From positions 181,089 to 245,088 of the forward strand of contig NZ_JAENIL010000003.1 of the NCBI RefSeq assembly GCF_016595505.1: 64,000 bases of DNA. The letters are read 5' to 3'. This document shows positions 27,202-36,270 of this stretch, in pieces. Under the pieces are notes generated by a model, which saw only the letters and a list, made by a program, of their open reading frames with translations, was not told where the DNA came from and ran no database searches. The translations under genes were made by a program, and so were the position numbers. How positions within the stretch are numbered: position 1 is the first letter of the stretch; the number at the start of each line of letters is the position of its first letter. The DNA comes from Pelagicoccus mobilis (GTDB lineage Bacteria > Verrucomicrobiota > Verrucomicrobiia > Opitutales > Opitutaceae).

Positions 27202-28613
27202 CTGGAGCCTCCCTGTTGGGTCGCGAACACTTGGCGACTGAAGTCGGTCGCTATCTGTTCCATGGCGGCGAGCCTACTTCTCATGATGCGCGAGAATATG
27301 CCGTGGAAGATGAGGGCTGGGATGGCGACGATCAAGCCCAGTTCCGTGGTGACGAGGGCTTCGGAGATTCCGGAGGAAAGCGATTTCGCGTCGCCGGTAC
27401 CAAACACTTCGATGAGAGTGAAGGTTTTGATCATACCGACGACGGTCCCCAGAAGCCCCATGAGTGGCGCGACGGCAGCAGTGGTGGCGAGAACCGGGAG
27501 GAAGCGTTCAAGGCGAGGCCGATAGCGGAGGATGATTGAATCCATGGCATCGAGCTGGGTGTCGATGTCCGTCTTTGAAAAGTCGATACCGATTCCAAGT
27601 ATCTTGGCGATCGGTCCTTTGAGGGAGGCGATTTTCGATTTTGCTTCATCGGCTGATTCGGTGACGGCCGAAATGGCGATGGAGCGAATGTCTTGCGGTT
27701 CGTGGATGCGGATGCCTCGCAGTTCGATGAGTTTATAGAGGGCGACGAGTATGGCCATCCCGCCCAGTGCGAGGATTGCGTAGCCGACCCAGCCCCCTTT
27801 GGAGACGTGCTCGGGGATTGTGCCTTTCGCTTTTTTCAGCACGAGAGCGTTTCCGAGCGAGCTATCGAGCGGGAGGAGACCGTTGCCTTGGTTTAAGAGT
27901 TCGTGAAGGTGTTGGGCGGCGGCTTGGTCGATCGGGCTCATCCCAGGTTCGATCGTGCCGGAGTTGAAGCGGAGCGGACCTGCGGTGCTATCGGTTTCCG
28001 ACTTGAAGTAGGCGGTAGGGCCGACCAAGGCGATGGTGCCTTCTTTGACGCCGCCTGTCGGGGTGATCGCTCGGCCTTTAAAGCGAGTTCCGCCGATAAG
28101 CGACTCCTGGCGGTCGAGGCCTAGCTCGAGCGCTTCGAAGAGGGCGGGGAGCCGGTCGGCTGAGGCTTCGCCAACGGAGCTCAACTTTTCTCGGATTTCT
28201 CGGAGTGGGGCGATGTAGTTCTGATCTTCGGATACGTGGATACGGCTCTCGAAGTTTGTCAGGTACTCGGAGAGCACGCCGTGGGAGTACTGGGTTTGGG
28301 TATCGAGCGCGTTGATACGGGTTTGCTTGTCCTTGAGGTCGAACTCGCTTTCGGTTGCGTGGCGTTTTGCGTTGATCTCTTGGTGCCTGAGGCGGACGAG
28401 TTCGTTTTCGACTTGGTTGATTTGTGAGACGATCTCGAGCTTCTCGTTTTGGGTTTCCTTTAGGAAGGCTTGGTATTCGGCTAGGGTTTGCTCGATCCGA
28501 TCCTGCGTTTTGCCGATGAGCTCAGCGAATTCGACTTCCGCTTGAGCTTGGAGGGTGGGTAGCGAGCAGTGGCAGAGAGCAGCGAGGGAGATGAGTGCGG
28601 GCTTTATCTTCAT
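27198..28613 (-). CDS. TtpC-like long ExbB with periplasmic coiled coil
   Basis: The 471-residue protein starts with a signal sequence (ALISLAALCHCSLPTLQAQ). About 110 residues of predicted coiled coil follow (IEQTLAEYQAFLKETQNEKLEI and on), then a further periplasmic domain and a membrane segment near residue 280. The C-terminal part is an ExbB/MotA-like domain (TTAAVAPLMGLLGTVVGMIKTF, then ALVTTELGLIVAIPALIF). This layout matches TtpC, which in Vibrio TonB2 systems is needed along with ExbB2-ExbD2-TonB2. It presumably adds a periplasm-spanning arm to the motor. It overlaps genes on both sides by four bases. Confidence 0.88.
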   Translation of the reverse strand: MKIKPALISLAALCHCSLPTLQAQAEVEFAELIGKTQDRIEQTLAEYQAFLKETQNEKLEIVSQINQVENELVRLRHQEINAKRHATESEFDLKDKQTRINALDTQTQYSHGVLSEYLTNFESRIHVSEDQNYIAPLREIREKLSSVGEASADRLPALFEALELGLDRQESLIGGTRFKGRAITPTGGVKEGTIALVGPTAYFKSETDSTAGPLRFNSGTIEPGMSPIDQAAAQHLHELLNQGNGLLPLDSSLGNALVLKKAKGTIPEHVSKGGWVGYAILALGGMAILVALYKLIELRGIRIHEPQDIRSIAISAVTESADEAKSKIASLKGPIAKILGIGIDFSKTDIDTQLDAMDSIILRYRPRLERFLPVLATTAAVAPLMGLLGTVVGMIKTFTLIEVFGTGDAKSLSSGISEALVTTELGLIVAIPALIFHGIFSRIMRSRLAAMEQIATDFSRQVFATQQGGSR

Positions 28614-29389
28614 CCTTCACCTCCCGCGTTGAGAAATGAGTAGGGGACTTCTACGAGTTGAGGGTCGATGGTTTTGTCGTAGACGTCGAAGAGCTGTTTG
28701 ATCGCGATCGGATTTTGGGTCTCCTCGATCCACTTCCATTCGCCGGAGGCGGGTTTGACAATCCAAGCTTTGCTGCCGTCCGCGTTCGAGGCGTAGGCGC
28801 CTGCTAGCCCCCAGTAGAGGACTCGTACTTCGATGACGGAGCCGTCATCGAGCGGTTTGATGGTGTGGTTGAGAGTTAGGTCGTTGTTGAACTCGTCGAT
28901 CAAGGTGGAGATGGCGACGACGTTTTGGAGACGGTTTGGGAGCGGGGGTGCGCTGCCTCCTTCGTCTGGGATTTTCCGAATGAGGGGAGCTATTTCTTCT
29001 TTGAGGGGCTCGGGGAGGCGTTCCGTTAGTTTGAGGATGCGTCGCTCGTAGCTCTCTACCTTGGAGAGAATGAAGGTGTTGGATTGCTCGAAGGATTCGA
29101 TTCTTTGGTTGGCGGCGTCGATTTCCTCCTGAAGGTCGTTGGTTTGCAGTTCCAGGATTTTGACGTTTTCCTCTAGGATCTCCTTGGTCGATCCCAGGGT
29201 GTTGATGGAGCCTTGGAGGAGCTCTTTTTCGGTTGCCCAGGACGCTTGCTCTTCTGAGATGCGATTTCTTGTTTGTATCCACCTTTCGGTGACGTCCTTG
29301 AGCGTGTCTAATTCTCTAGATTCGGAATGCGGGAGAACGAGGATGCTACTTGTGATTGAGAAGACGGCGAGCGCGGCGCGAGGTGTCAT
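28610..29389 (-). CDS. DUF3450-family periplasmic coiled-coil protein
   Basis: ATG 29389 gives a 259-residue product with a signal peptide (AALAVFSITSSILVLPHSES). The frame is open further upstream across the previous gene but makes no sense there. A long coiled coil follows (ERWIQTRNRISEEQASWATEKE, about residues 30-115), then a domain ending in VEVRVLYWGLAGAYASNADGS and WKWIEE. DUF3450 proteins sit directly before ttpC-like genes in gammaproteobacterial TonB2 clusters, as here. It is probably a periplasmic partner of the TtpC-like protein; the molecular role is unknown. Confidence 0.85.
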   Translation of the reverse strand: MTPRAALAVFSITSSILVLPHSESRELDTLKDVTERWIQTRNRISEEQASWATEKELLQGSINTLGSTKEILEENVKILELQTNDLQEEIDAANQRIESFEQSNTFILSKVESYERRILKLTERLPEPLKEEIAPLIRKIPDEGGSAPPLPNRLQNVVAISTLIDEFNNDLTLNHTIKPLDDGSVIEVRVLYWGLAGAYASNADGSKAWIVKPASGEWKWIEETQNPIAIKQLFDVYDKTIDPQLVEVPYSFLNAGGEG

Positions 29390-29435
29390 AGGATCTTTTT
29401 GGCGGTGTGAGAACGGCGGCGAGGGGGATTCGGGA

Positions 29436-31322
29436 TTAGAGGAGTTGCTCGATTCTCTTTTGGTCGGCGAGGTGGGCGAACTGAGTTTTCGACAATAGGA
29501 TTGAGAGGCAGGCGGCGCGCATGCTTTTGGCATCGGTTTGCGGGTCCATTGCGAGTTGGGAGAGTTGAGCTAGCTCCTGTTCTCCGACTTTCAGGTTGGC
29601 TGTATCGTTTGTGGCGGTTTTGAGGGAAAGAAGCAGGAGGCTGTCTTGGAGGGAATTTGTATTGGTCTGCGCTTCGAGCTCATGGCCCGCTGATTTGAGC
29701 AAGGAGCGGAGTTCGTTGGCGCAGCTGGTTGCGAACTCGAGGCCGAACATGTCGAGAGCTGATTGGTATTCGCTTTCAGAATACGTTCCTGAGTCGACGC
29801 TCGGATCTCTCGGGCTGACTCCCTCGTTTGCGATCCACTCTCGGTTTTGGTTTAGGCTGACCTCTGATTGGACATTGACTTCTTGGGCGAGCGGGACGCT
29901 GAGCTGGACGGGCGCCTTGGCTTCGAAAACGAAGTCCAAGCTCTTTTCGGTGTATTCGTAGGGGGTCTCTTCAGCGCTAATGATGAGGGTGCTGGGTACG
30001 AGGTGGATATTTTCGAGGATTTTCAGGTGATGTGGCTGCGGGGGCATGGGCTCGATCGCGATGGGTTGGCTGACTGAGCGTGCCATCGCTTCTGCGGTTT
30101 GCACCTGGCCGACTGCGGAGGCGTAGGCTTGGGCTTGTTGTGGGTTGTCTCCGACGGGAGGTGGGGTAGCCGCCAGGTTTTCTCTCGCCTGATTCAGGTC
30201 TTCTTGGGCGTTTCTGTATTCGTCGTTGTTGAGGGCTTCGATGTAGTCCTCGTATAGGATTTCGTAGTGCTCGAGGGCGGACTGATATGCTTCGGCTGCC
30301 TTTTCGTAGCGCTTTACGAGCTCGAGGAAATCGGGGTTGGGTTCTTCGACGACTGCCCCAGGGATCTTTGAGCCGACTTGGCGTTCCTCCACTGTATTGG
30401 TACTTTGGATATTCTGGATGTCGATATTGAGAACGAATTCGGGATCGGCTTCGCGTTGATCAAGTGTGGTGAGCTGAAATTCGTTTCCCCATTCGGATTC
30501 GAGGCCACGGACGATGCTGGCGCTTAGGCGTGGGTCGGTGTTGGCCGGGATTTCGACGGCGAGGGAGAGTTTGCTGATGGAGTGACCGAGGAGCTGGCTG
30601 ACGAGGTAGGCTTCGCCGGGAAGTGGGGTGGTCTCGTCGAGCAGCTCTGCCCAACGCTTTGCGATCATGGAGCTCGCCGCTTCGCCTGCGGAGGTTTGGA
30701 TACGTGAGCCGAAGACTTTGCTCAGTCCGGCTTGGTCGATTTGGGTTTTGATGAGGGCGAGCTGAGTGGTTTGGTTGCGGCGGCTTAGGCTGCTGACTTG
30801 ATCGTTTAGTCGGTTGGAGAAGTCGGACTTGAGGAGTTCGACGAGTAGTTCGGAGTCTCCGAGATAGTATTGGGAGTAGGGGGCGAGAGCCTTGACGGAA
30901 TCCTCCAAACTGAGGGATGGCTGGTTGGCGGTGTCGATCGCGTTGAGGGCGTTTGTCCTTAGTTCGGTTGTTTCCTCGAGTGCGGCTATATCTTCTTCTT
31001 TGGGTCGGTCTGTGTAGACGATCTGCTCGAGCAAGGCGATGCGTTTACCGAGGTTCGCTTCCGGTACGCTTTGCAGCTCCTTGCGCATGCGTTTGACGAG
31101 GGTTGAGGGATTGGTGCGCCTGATGGTGACGGTTGGCTCCTTCTCCTCTTCCTTTCCAGGAATGGCAGAGCGTTTGGGCTTCTCATCTTCTTCGACATGT
31201 TTCTTGTGTTCTTTGGTGAACCAGGGATCGGGGTCGTCCGCTGCCTTGGTGTAGGTGAGACACAGTGATGCGGCGCCGATAGCGACTGTCGCCACGCGAG
31301 TGAAGCGAGTGAGTAGGGCCAT
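29436..31322 (-). CDS. Unknown secreted protein leading the TonB2-like operon
   Basis: The 628-residue product has a signal peptide (VATVAIGAASLCLTYTKAA) and then a charged, mostly helical body. I see a Lys/Glu-rich segment (about 30-65), an Arg/Leu-rich helical part to about residue 220, a beta-rich part near 250-330, an acidic helix (YEKAAEAYQSALEHYEILYEDY, about 350) and a helical C-terminus. No known domain is recognised. The gene is first in the operon, 46 bases before the DUF3450 gene, and no gene of this size occupies this place in the Vibrio TonB2 clusters I know. It may be a lineage-specific partner of the TonB machine. Confidence 0.7.
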   Translation of the reverse strand: MALLTRFTRVATVAIGAASLCLTYTKAADDPDPWFTKEHKKHVEEDEKPKRSAIPGKEEEKEPTVTIRRTNPSTLVKRMRKELQSVPEANLGKRIALLEQIVYTDRPKEEDIAALEETTELRTNALNAIDTANQPSLSLEDSVKALAPYSQYYLGDSELLVELLKSDFSNRLNDQVSSLSRRNQTTQLALIKTQIDQAGLSKVFGSRIQTSAGEAASSMIAKRWAELLDETTPLPGEAYLVSQLLGHSISKLSLAVEIPANTDPRLSASIVRGLESEWGNEFQLTTLDQREADPEFVLNIDIQNIQSTNTVEERQVGSKIPGAVVEEPNPDFLELVKRYEKAAEAYQSALEHYEILYEDYIEALNNDEYRNAQEDLNQARENLAATPPPVGDNPQQAQAYASAVGQVQTAEAMARSVSQPIAIEPMPPQPHHLKILENIHLVPSTLIISAEETPYEYTEKSLDFVFEAKAPVQLSVPLAQEVNVQSEVSLNQNREWIANEGVSPRDPSVDSGTYSESEYQSALDMFGLEFATSCANELRSLLKSAGHELEAQTNTNSLQDSLLLLSLKTATNDTANLKVGEQELAQLSQLAMDPQTDAKSMRAACLSILLSKTQFAHLADQKRIEQLL

Positions 31323-31355
31323 TGTACGAGACTGGGTTCTAAGTTGTTTCTGGGG

Positions 31356-31375
31356 AGGCGATGGGCAGATCGCCT
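31356..31375. promoter_or_regulatory. Perfect hairpin in the leader of the TonB2-like operon
   Basis: AGGCGAT and ATCGCCT form a perfect 7-base stem with a six-base loop, 33 bases upstream of the first start codon. It could be an operator or an RNA stem. No Fur-like box was recognised. Confidence 0.35.
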
Positions 31376-31515
31376 AGGTTCTTCCGCAAGTGGGGGCGTG
31401 CGGACATTGGGTTGGGTTATGAAAAAATTGCGCCTTAGTTCTGGTAATACGAGGAATTAGAGCGGCTGCTTTCGTTATTTTTACTTTAATTCGTTCAGTG
31501 TTCCATGGGAGACGC

Positions 31516-31549
31516 AAAAAAGCCCGTGCAGGCTGGCTGCACGGGCTTT
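31516..31549 (-). terminator. Intrinsic terminator of gnd
   Basis: On the minus strand AAAGCCCGTGCAG pairs with CTGCACGGGCTTT and is followed by further T residues. It begins 28 bases after the gnd stop codon. Confidence 0.9.
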
Positions 31550-31577
31550 GAAAGGTGATTGAACTGATTCGAGTTCC

Positions 31578-33080
31578 TTACGCGTCGAGCTGTGGACGAG
31601 TGCTGTCCGGCCAGTCGATGTGGAAGAACTTGCCACGCTCTTGATCGACACGCTCGTAAGTGTGGGCGCCGAAGTAGTCGCGCTGAGCCTGCAGGAGATT
31701 CGCTGGGAGGCGATCGCTGCGGTAGCTGTCGTAGTAGGAGAGTGCTGACATGAAGGTTGGGATCGCTACGCCGCTGGTCGCAGCTGCGGCGACAACCTTA
31801 CGCCAGTTCGCTTCGCAACGCTCGATCTCGCCCTTGAAGTAGGGGTCGAGGAGGAGGTTGGCGAGGTTTTCGTCGCGCTGGTACGCTTCGTAGATCTTTT
31901 GGAGGAAAGCAGCTCGGATGATGCAGCCGCCGCGGAAGATCATAGAGATCTCGCCGAAGTTGAGCTTCCAATCGTACTCTTCCTGAGCGGCACGCATGAG
32001 CTGGAAGCCTTGTGCGTAGGAACAGATCTTGGAGCAGTAGAGGGCGTCGTGGATGGCTTGGACGAACTCTTCCTTGTCGCCGTCGAAGGCTTCGAGGACT
32101 GGTGTGATGATCTTGGAAGCTGCAACGCGCTCTTCCTTGACCGCGGAAATGCAGCGAGCGAATACCGCTTCGGCGATGGATGGAGCGGCGACGCCCATGT
32201 CGAGAGCGTTGACGGATGTCCACTTGCCGGTGCCCTTTTGGCCAGCGGTGTCGAGAACGATGTCGACGAATGGCTTGCCGGTTACGGGGTCGTCCTGGGC
32301 GAGGATGTCGGTGGTGATTTCGATGAGGAAGGAGTCGAGAACGCCTTGGTTCCACTCGCCGAATACCTTGGACATTTCCTTAGGCTCCATGCCGAGCAGT
32401 TTGCCCATGATGGCGTAGGCTTCGCAGATCATCTGCATGTCGCCGTACTCGATGCCGTTGTGGACCATCTTGACGTAGTGGCCGGCGCCGTTTTCGCCGA
32501 TGTAAGTTGTGCAGGTCACGCCGCCTTCGACTGGCTTGCCTGGGGCTGCGCCTTCGATTGGCTTGCCGGTTTCAGCGTCGACCTTAGCTGCGATGGCCTC
32601 CCAGATTGGCTTGAGCTCGTTCCAAGCGGACTCCTTGCCGCCTGGCATGAGGGATGGGCCGAAGCGGGCGCCTTCTTCGCCGCCGGAAACGCCGGAACCG
32701 ATGAAGCGGAAGCCAGCGTCGTTGAGCTCCTTCTCGCGACGGATGGTGTCGGTCCAGAGAGCGTTGCCGCCATCGATGATGATATCGTCTGGCTCGAGCA
32801 GTGGAGTGAGGCCTGCGATCACCGCGTCGGTCGCCTTGCCGGCTTGGACGAGGATGATGATCTTGCGAGGGCGCTTGAGAGATTGAACGAACTCCTCGAG
32901 AGTCTGGGCGCCGAAGAGGCCGCCTGGAGTGTCCGGATTTTTGGCTACGAATTCGTCCGTCTTGGACGTGGTGCGGTTGTAGACCGAAATCTTGAAGCCG
33001 TGGTCGGCAATGTTGAGCGCCAAGTTTTGACCCATGACGGCGAGGCCGATGAGTCCGATGTCTGATGTTGCTGTAGACAT
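31578..33080 (-). CDS. gnd: 6-phosphogluconate dehydrogenase, decarboxylating
   Basis: The 500-residue enzyme of the oxidative pentose phosphate pathway converts 6-phosphogluconate and NADP+ to ribulose-5-phosphate, CO2 and NADPH. The nucleotide-binding motif [16 protein letters not shown] is at the N-terminus, followed by [11 protein letters not shown]. The substrate motif [21 protein letters not shown] lies near residue 128. [17 protein letters not shown] near 205 carries the catalytic Lys. The length is close to the usual 470-490, with a small insertion near residue 175. It is a single gene with its own terminator. Confidence 0.95.
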   Translation of the reverse strand: MSTATSDIGLIGLAVMGQNLALNIADHGFKISVYNRTTSKTDEFVAKNPDTPGGLFGAQTLEEFVQSLKRPRKIIILVQAGKATDAVIAGLTPLLEPDDIIIDGGNALWTDTIRREKELNDAGFRFIGSGVSGGEEGARFGPSLMPGGKESAWNELKPIWEAIAAKVDAETGKPIEGAAPGKPVEGGVTCTTYIGENGAGHYVKMVHNGIEYGDMQMICEAYAIMGKLLGMEPKEMSKVFGEWNQGVLDSFLIEITTDILAQDDPVTGKPFVDIVLDTAGQKGTGKWTSVNALDMGVAAPSIAEAVFARCISAVKEERVAASKIITPVLEAFDGDKEEFVQAIHDALYCSKICSYAQGFQLMRAAQEEYDWKLNFGEISMIFRGGCIIRAAFLQKIYEAYQRDENLANLLLDPYFKGEIERCEANWRKVVAAAATSGVAIPTFMSALSYYDSYRSDRLPANLLQAQRDYFGAHTYERVDQERGKFFHIDWPDSTRPQLDA

Positions 33081-33323
33081 AGTAGGATCGTGTTAAGAGG
33101 ACGGGGAGTAAAGGACGCCCCAATCTCCCCAGCAAGCGCAAAATTGCCACACGTGTAGGGTTATGGCTTCTATTCGTGCGGGTAATAAATTTGATTCCCG
33201 AAAAGCATGAAAGAAATTAAGGCTCCGCGTCTGGTTTATGAAGACACTTCATGCTTTGAAGGCGGCGACTCAAGAGCCTTGTGAGGAGCCTTTTCCGGGG
33301 CGGGCGGCTTTCTGCTTGGGGAG

Positions 33324-33590
33324 CTAAGCTCCGGAGGTGGGGAGAAATTGGGCGATCATGTTGACCATGGGGGTCAGGATCTCCGGCTCGTTGCGGTGGT
33401 AGATCCAATTCATGAAAATAATGACGGCGGTGGCCGCGATGATTGGATACATGACGAGTTTCGGTAGTGATTTGAGGGTCATGAAGACCGAGTACGCGAA
33501 AATAAGCCCCAAAACTCCAATTGCGTAGGGAAACCACGGCTGATTGTAGAGAGGTTGTAGAGACTGAAGTAATTTTTCCACGTAGTGCAT
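33324..33590 (-). CDS. Small two-helix membrane protein, unknown
   Basis: The 88-residue product has two hydrophobic segments (YAIGVLGLIFAYSVFMTL and VMYPIIAATAVIIFMNWIY) joined by a short basic loop, with soluble ends. I recognise no family. The gene lies alone between gnd and the moa genes. Its reading frame is well formed and its hydrophobic pattern is unlikely by chance, so I think it is coding. Function unknown. Confidence 0.55.
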   Translation of the reverse strand: MHYVEKLLQSLQPLYNQPWFPYAIGVLGLIFAYSVFMTLKSLPKLVMYPIIAATAVIIFMNWIYHRNEPEILTPMVNMIAQFLPTSGA

Positions 33591-33642
33591 GTGCTAGAAA
33601 CGCATCGTACCAATGTGGAATATCGTCCGGTTTTCTCTTAGG

Positions 33643-34158
33643 TTAAGTTTCTTGGTGGCAATTTACCCATCCGGTGGTGCCGCTTGAGTAGTGTTCCTTT
33701 TTCCAGATAGGGACTCGGCCTTTGATTTCTTCGATGATGTAGCGGCAAGCGTCGAAGGCGGCCCCGCGGTGGGCTGCGGAAACGCCTACCCAGACAGCGA
33801 TGCCTCCGATTTCGAGGAGGCCGACTCGGTGTTGGGCGATGGCGGCGTCGATCTCGAACTTTTCGAAGGCTTCGGCGACGATCCGCTGGCCTTCTTTGTT
33901 GGCGAGGGCTGGGTAGGAGGAGTACTCGAGGCGGTCGACGGGTTGCCCTTCGTTGTGGTTGCGCACCCAGCCTTCGAAGGTGGCTAGGGCTCCGGCGTGG
34001 GCGTCGAGCAGTTCGCGTTTCAGCTCTTCGGGCTGAAGCGGATCTTTGGAAATTATGAAGGATGAAGTTTGAATTGTGAAAGGGGGTTGGGGGATCAGCC
34101 GCCGGCTACGGGGGGGATGAAGACGATGGAGTCGCCGTCGGCGAGTGGGGTTTCCCAA
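33643..34158 (-). CDS. moaE: Molybdopterin synthase large subunit MoaE, start uncertain
   Basis: The conserved part runs from FIISKDPLQPEEL to the end and has the family motifs ATFEGWVRNHNEG, HRVGLLEIGGIAVWVGVSAAHR and the catalytic Lys region VPIWKKEHY. MoaE with MoaD converts precursor Z to molybdopterin. The only ATG in frame (34158) lies 64 bases inside moaD and would add a strange Arg-rich leader. Between the moaD stop and the conserved region there is no ATG, GTG or TTG. A CTG at 34098 overlaps the moaD stop (CTGA) and would give a 151-residue protein of normal size. I suspect that CTG, or an ATT slightly downstream, is the true start. It is the last gene of moeA-moaC-moaD-moaE. Confidence 0.85.
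   Translation of the reverse strand: MGNPTRRRRLHRLHPPRSRRLIPQPPFTIQTSSFIISKDPLQPEELKRELLDAHAGALATFEGWVRNHNEGQPVDRLEYSSYPALANKEGQRIVAEAFEKFEIDAAIAQHRVGLLEIGGIAVWVGVSAAHRGAAFDACRYIIEEIKGRVPIWKKEHYSSGTTGWVNCHQET
34051..34078. repeat. Degenerate 7-base tandem array at the 5' end of moaE
   Basis: The stretch reads AATTATG, AAGGATG, AAGTTTG, AATTGTG, all of the form AAnnnTG. It lies at the junction of moaD and moaE, and the probable moaE N-terminus is encoded within it. Confidence 0.6.
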
Positions 34159-34334
34159 CTGGCGAAGTCGTCGTTGACGGCGACTTTGAGGGCGGTGGTG
34201 GGGAGGGTGAAGCCGTGCGTCTGGGCGAGTTCCTGGTAGAGGTCGTTCGCGGTGGCTGCGGAGCTTTGGATGGTTTCCTCGTCGAGACCGCGTTGGTCTT
34301 TGAGAAGAGCGAAGTATTGGATGGTGAGTTTCAC
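34095..34334 (-). CDS. moaD: Molybdopterin synthase sulfur carrier MoaD
   Basis: The 79-residue protein has the ubiquitin-like MoaD fold signature, MKLTIQYFALLKDQRG at the start, VAVNDDFASWETPLADGDSIVFIPPVAGG at the end. The C-terminal Gly-Gly is the site of thiocarboxylation that provides sulfur for molybdopterin. The neighbours moaC and moaE confirm the call. Confidence 0.95.
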   Translation of the reverse strand: MKLTIQYFALLKDQRGLDEETIQSSAATANDLYQELAQTHGFTLPTTALKVAVNDDFASWETPLADGDSIVFIPPVAGG

Positions 34335-34336
34335 TC

Positions 34337-34357
34337 AGGTTCCGGGTTGCGGGTGGT
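34337..34357. repeat. Three degenerate heptads before moaD
   Basis: AGGTTCC, GGGTTGC and GGGTGGT follow the same nGGTnnn pattern, and GGGTTGC is identical to a unit at 217-223. The array fills the short gap between moaC and moaD. Confidence 0.55.
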
Positions 34358-34360
34358 TTG

Positions 34361-34846
34361 CTATGCTTTGTAGTCGCCGCTTTTGCCGCCGGTTTTCTCG
34401 AGGAGTCGGACGTCTTCGATGACGATGGCTTTAGAGAGGGCTTTGCACATGTCGTACAACGTGAGGGCGGCGCCGCTGGCTGCGGTGAGCGCTTCCATTT
34501 CTACGCCTGTCTTGGCATCGGTGGTGCAAGTGGCTTGGACTTCGACCCGTACTTCGTCGACGGGCTCGATGGTGACTTTGCACTTGGTCAAGGGGAGGGG
34601 GTGGCAAAGGGGGATGAGGTCGCTGGTCTTTTTGGCGGCTTGGATTCCGGCGAGGATGGCGGTGTGGAAGACTGGGCCTTTCTTGCTTTGCAGTTCTTGG
34701 CCGTCGAACTGGGCCATGATTTCTGGGGTGAGTTGGACGATGGCTCGGGCGGTGGCGGTGCGGCGGGTGACGTCTTTCTCGGTGACGTCGACCATGTGCG
34801 GTTGCTGGTTCTCGTCTAGGTGGGTGAATTTGTTCGCTGCGCTCAC
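34361..34846 (-). CDS. moaC: Cyclic pyranopterin monophosphate synthase MoaC
   Basis: I start at GTG 34846, giving 161 residues, the usual MoaC length. The frame is open further upstream only across moeA. Family motifs are [21 protein letters not shown] at the start, [25 protein letters not shown] and [23 protein letters not shown], with the catalytic Lys/Asp in these segments. With MoaA it makes cyclic pyranopterin monophosphate from GTP. moaA is not in the window. Heptad repeats lie directly before the start, and no good Shine-Dalgarno site is visible. Confidence 0.93.
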   Translation of the reverse strand: MSAANKFTHLDENQQPHMVDVTEKDVTRRTATARAIVQLTPEIMAQFDGQELQSKKGPVFHTAILAGIQAAKKTSDLIPLCHPLPLTKCKVTIEPVDEVRVEVQATCTTDAKTGVEMEALTAASGAALTLYDMCKALSKAIVIEDVRLLEKTGGKSGDYKA

Positions 34847-34851
34847 GAGGT

Positions 34852-34883
34852 GGTTAGGCGTTAGGTTTTTGGCTGTAGGTTGA
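34852..34883. repeat. Degenerate 7-base tandem array between moeA and moaC
   Basis: The stretch reads GGTTAGG, CGTTAGG, TTTTTGG, CTGTAGG; in another register it is AGGCGTT, AGGTTTT, TGGCTGT, AGGTTGA. It occupies nearly the whole 38-base gap between moeA and moaC. Confidence 0.65.
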
Positions 34884-34884
34884 C

Positions 34885-36099
34885 CTAGATGGGCCAGGGG
34901 TAGAATTGGAAGGCTTCGCCTTCTGGGAAGATTTTGCGGGATTTGGGGAGCTCGATGAAGCCGTCGGTTTTGGCCACGGACACGAAGTCGCCGGATGTGT
35001 TGAAGAGGGCTGGGGTAGCCCACAGTTCGCCGCTTGCTTTCGGTTCGGCGACGGCGGGGAGAAAGAGGGTGAGCTCGGGTTTGAAGGTAAGGTCGTGGTT
35101 GAGCTTGGCGTAGCAGGGTTTGGCGGGCGGGAGTCCGATCCACTTTTCGAGGGCAGGAATCACGTAGCGGCGCAAGCAGGTGAAGCAGGAGACTGGATTT
35201 CCGGGGAGGGCGAAGACGGGGAGCCGCGCTCCGTCTCGTGAGAATTGGCCGTACCACATGGGTTTTCCGGGACGTTGGCTGACCCATTGGAAGCGGATGG
35301 ATACCCCGAGTTTGGCGAGTGTCTCTGGGATGTAGTCGTATTTCCCTTTGGATACGCCTCCGGCTAGGATGATGGAGTCGCAGCGTTGCATGAGCTCGCG
35401 GAGTTGGGTCTCGATTTGCTCTTGGTCGTCGGGGATGTGTACGCGTTCGACGTTTGGAAAGCCTGCGGAGACGAGCGCGGTGGAAAGGGTGAGGTCGTTT
35501 GAGCGGCGAATCTGGTGTGGCTCGGGTGTTTGCTCGATGGATACAAGCTCGTCTCCGGTGGAGACGATGGCGATGCGGGGGCTTCGCGATACGGAGACTT
35601 CTGCTTTGCCGACGGAGGCGGCGATGGCGATCTCTTTGGCGGTGAGCTTGCGGTTGGGCGAGAGCAGTTCGGCGCCTGACTTGCAGTCGCTCCCTTGGGC
35701 GTGCACCGCGGTGTGGAAATCGAGCTGGAGTCCGTCTGGCAGGATGGCGGTGTCGTCTTTGATTTCGAGGTCTTCGATTTTGACGACGCAGTCTGCCATT
35801 TGCGGCAAGGGGGCGCCGGTCATGATTTCGAGGCAGGCTTTAAGCTCGGGGAGGGCTTGCTGGGGGGCACCGGCTGGGGCGGTTCCGCCGATCTTGAATT
35901 TGCGTTGGCCGGTGTTGTAGGTGGAGCTGTTGATCGCGATTCCGTCCATGGTTGCCCGGTCGAAGGGCGGGAGGGCGCGGTCGGCGTTGATGGGCTCTCG
36001 TAGGCAGCGTCCAAGAGCGGCGTCGATGGCGACTGTTTCTGGGTCGATCTCCCCGATGCTGTCGAGGATGAGTTTTTCGGCTTCTTGGACGGTAATCAC
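34885..36099 (-). CDS. moeA: Molybdopterin molybdenumtransferase MoeA
   Basis: The 404-residue protein starts with GTG. It shows the MoeA signatures [17 protein letters not shown] near residue 40, [19 protein letters not shown] near 92, [12 protein letters not shown] near 175, [16 protein letters not shown] near 245 and [19 protein letters not shown] near 292. MoeA ligates molybdate to molybdopterin-AMP to give molybdenum cofactor. It heads moeA-moaC-moaD-moaE. I looked for a molybdenum-cofactor riboswitch in the 171 bases upstream and did not recognise one. Confidence 0.93.
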   Translation of the reverse strand: MITVQEAEKLILDSIGEIDPETVAIDAALGRCLREPINADRALPPFDRATMDGIAINSSTYNTGQRKFKIGGTAPAGAPQQALPELKACLEIMTGAPLPQMADCVVKIEDLEIKDDTAILPDGLQLDFHTAVHAQGSDCKSGAELLSPNRKLTAKEIAIAASVGKAEVSVSRSPRIAIVSTGDELVSIEQTPEPHQIRRSNDLTLSTALVSAGFPNVERVHIPDDQEQIETQLRELMQRCDSIILAGGVSKGKYDYIPETLAKLGVSIRFQWVSQRPGKPMWYGQFSRDGARLPVFALPGNPVSCFTCLRRYVIPALEKWIGLPPAKPCYAKLNHDLTFKPELTLFLPAVAEPKASGELWATPALFNTSGDFVSVAKTDGFIELPKSRKIFPEGEAFQFYPWPI

Positions 36100-36270
36100 T
36101 AGGGGAGTGACAATTCCGATTTTTCTGGCTTGGGCAATTAAATCTGTCGCTTTGCGAGAGGAGCTTAGCGGTTCTGGCCTATGGGATGCTCAACTGTAGG
36201 GGCGTTCGCGGTTGCGAGGATGAGTGGTGTCCGCGGGTTTAGAGACTTTTGGAGGGGGCGGTTCGCTTGT

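Noticed and set aside
34847..35287. N-terminal extension of MoaC across moeA
   Set aside because: Composition is that of a shifted frame; the GTG at 34846 gives a normal MoaC length.
36100..36270. Possible molybdenum cofactor riboswitch before moeA
   Set aside because: The conserved core of that RNA was not recognised; only short unconnected stems.
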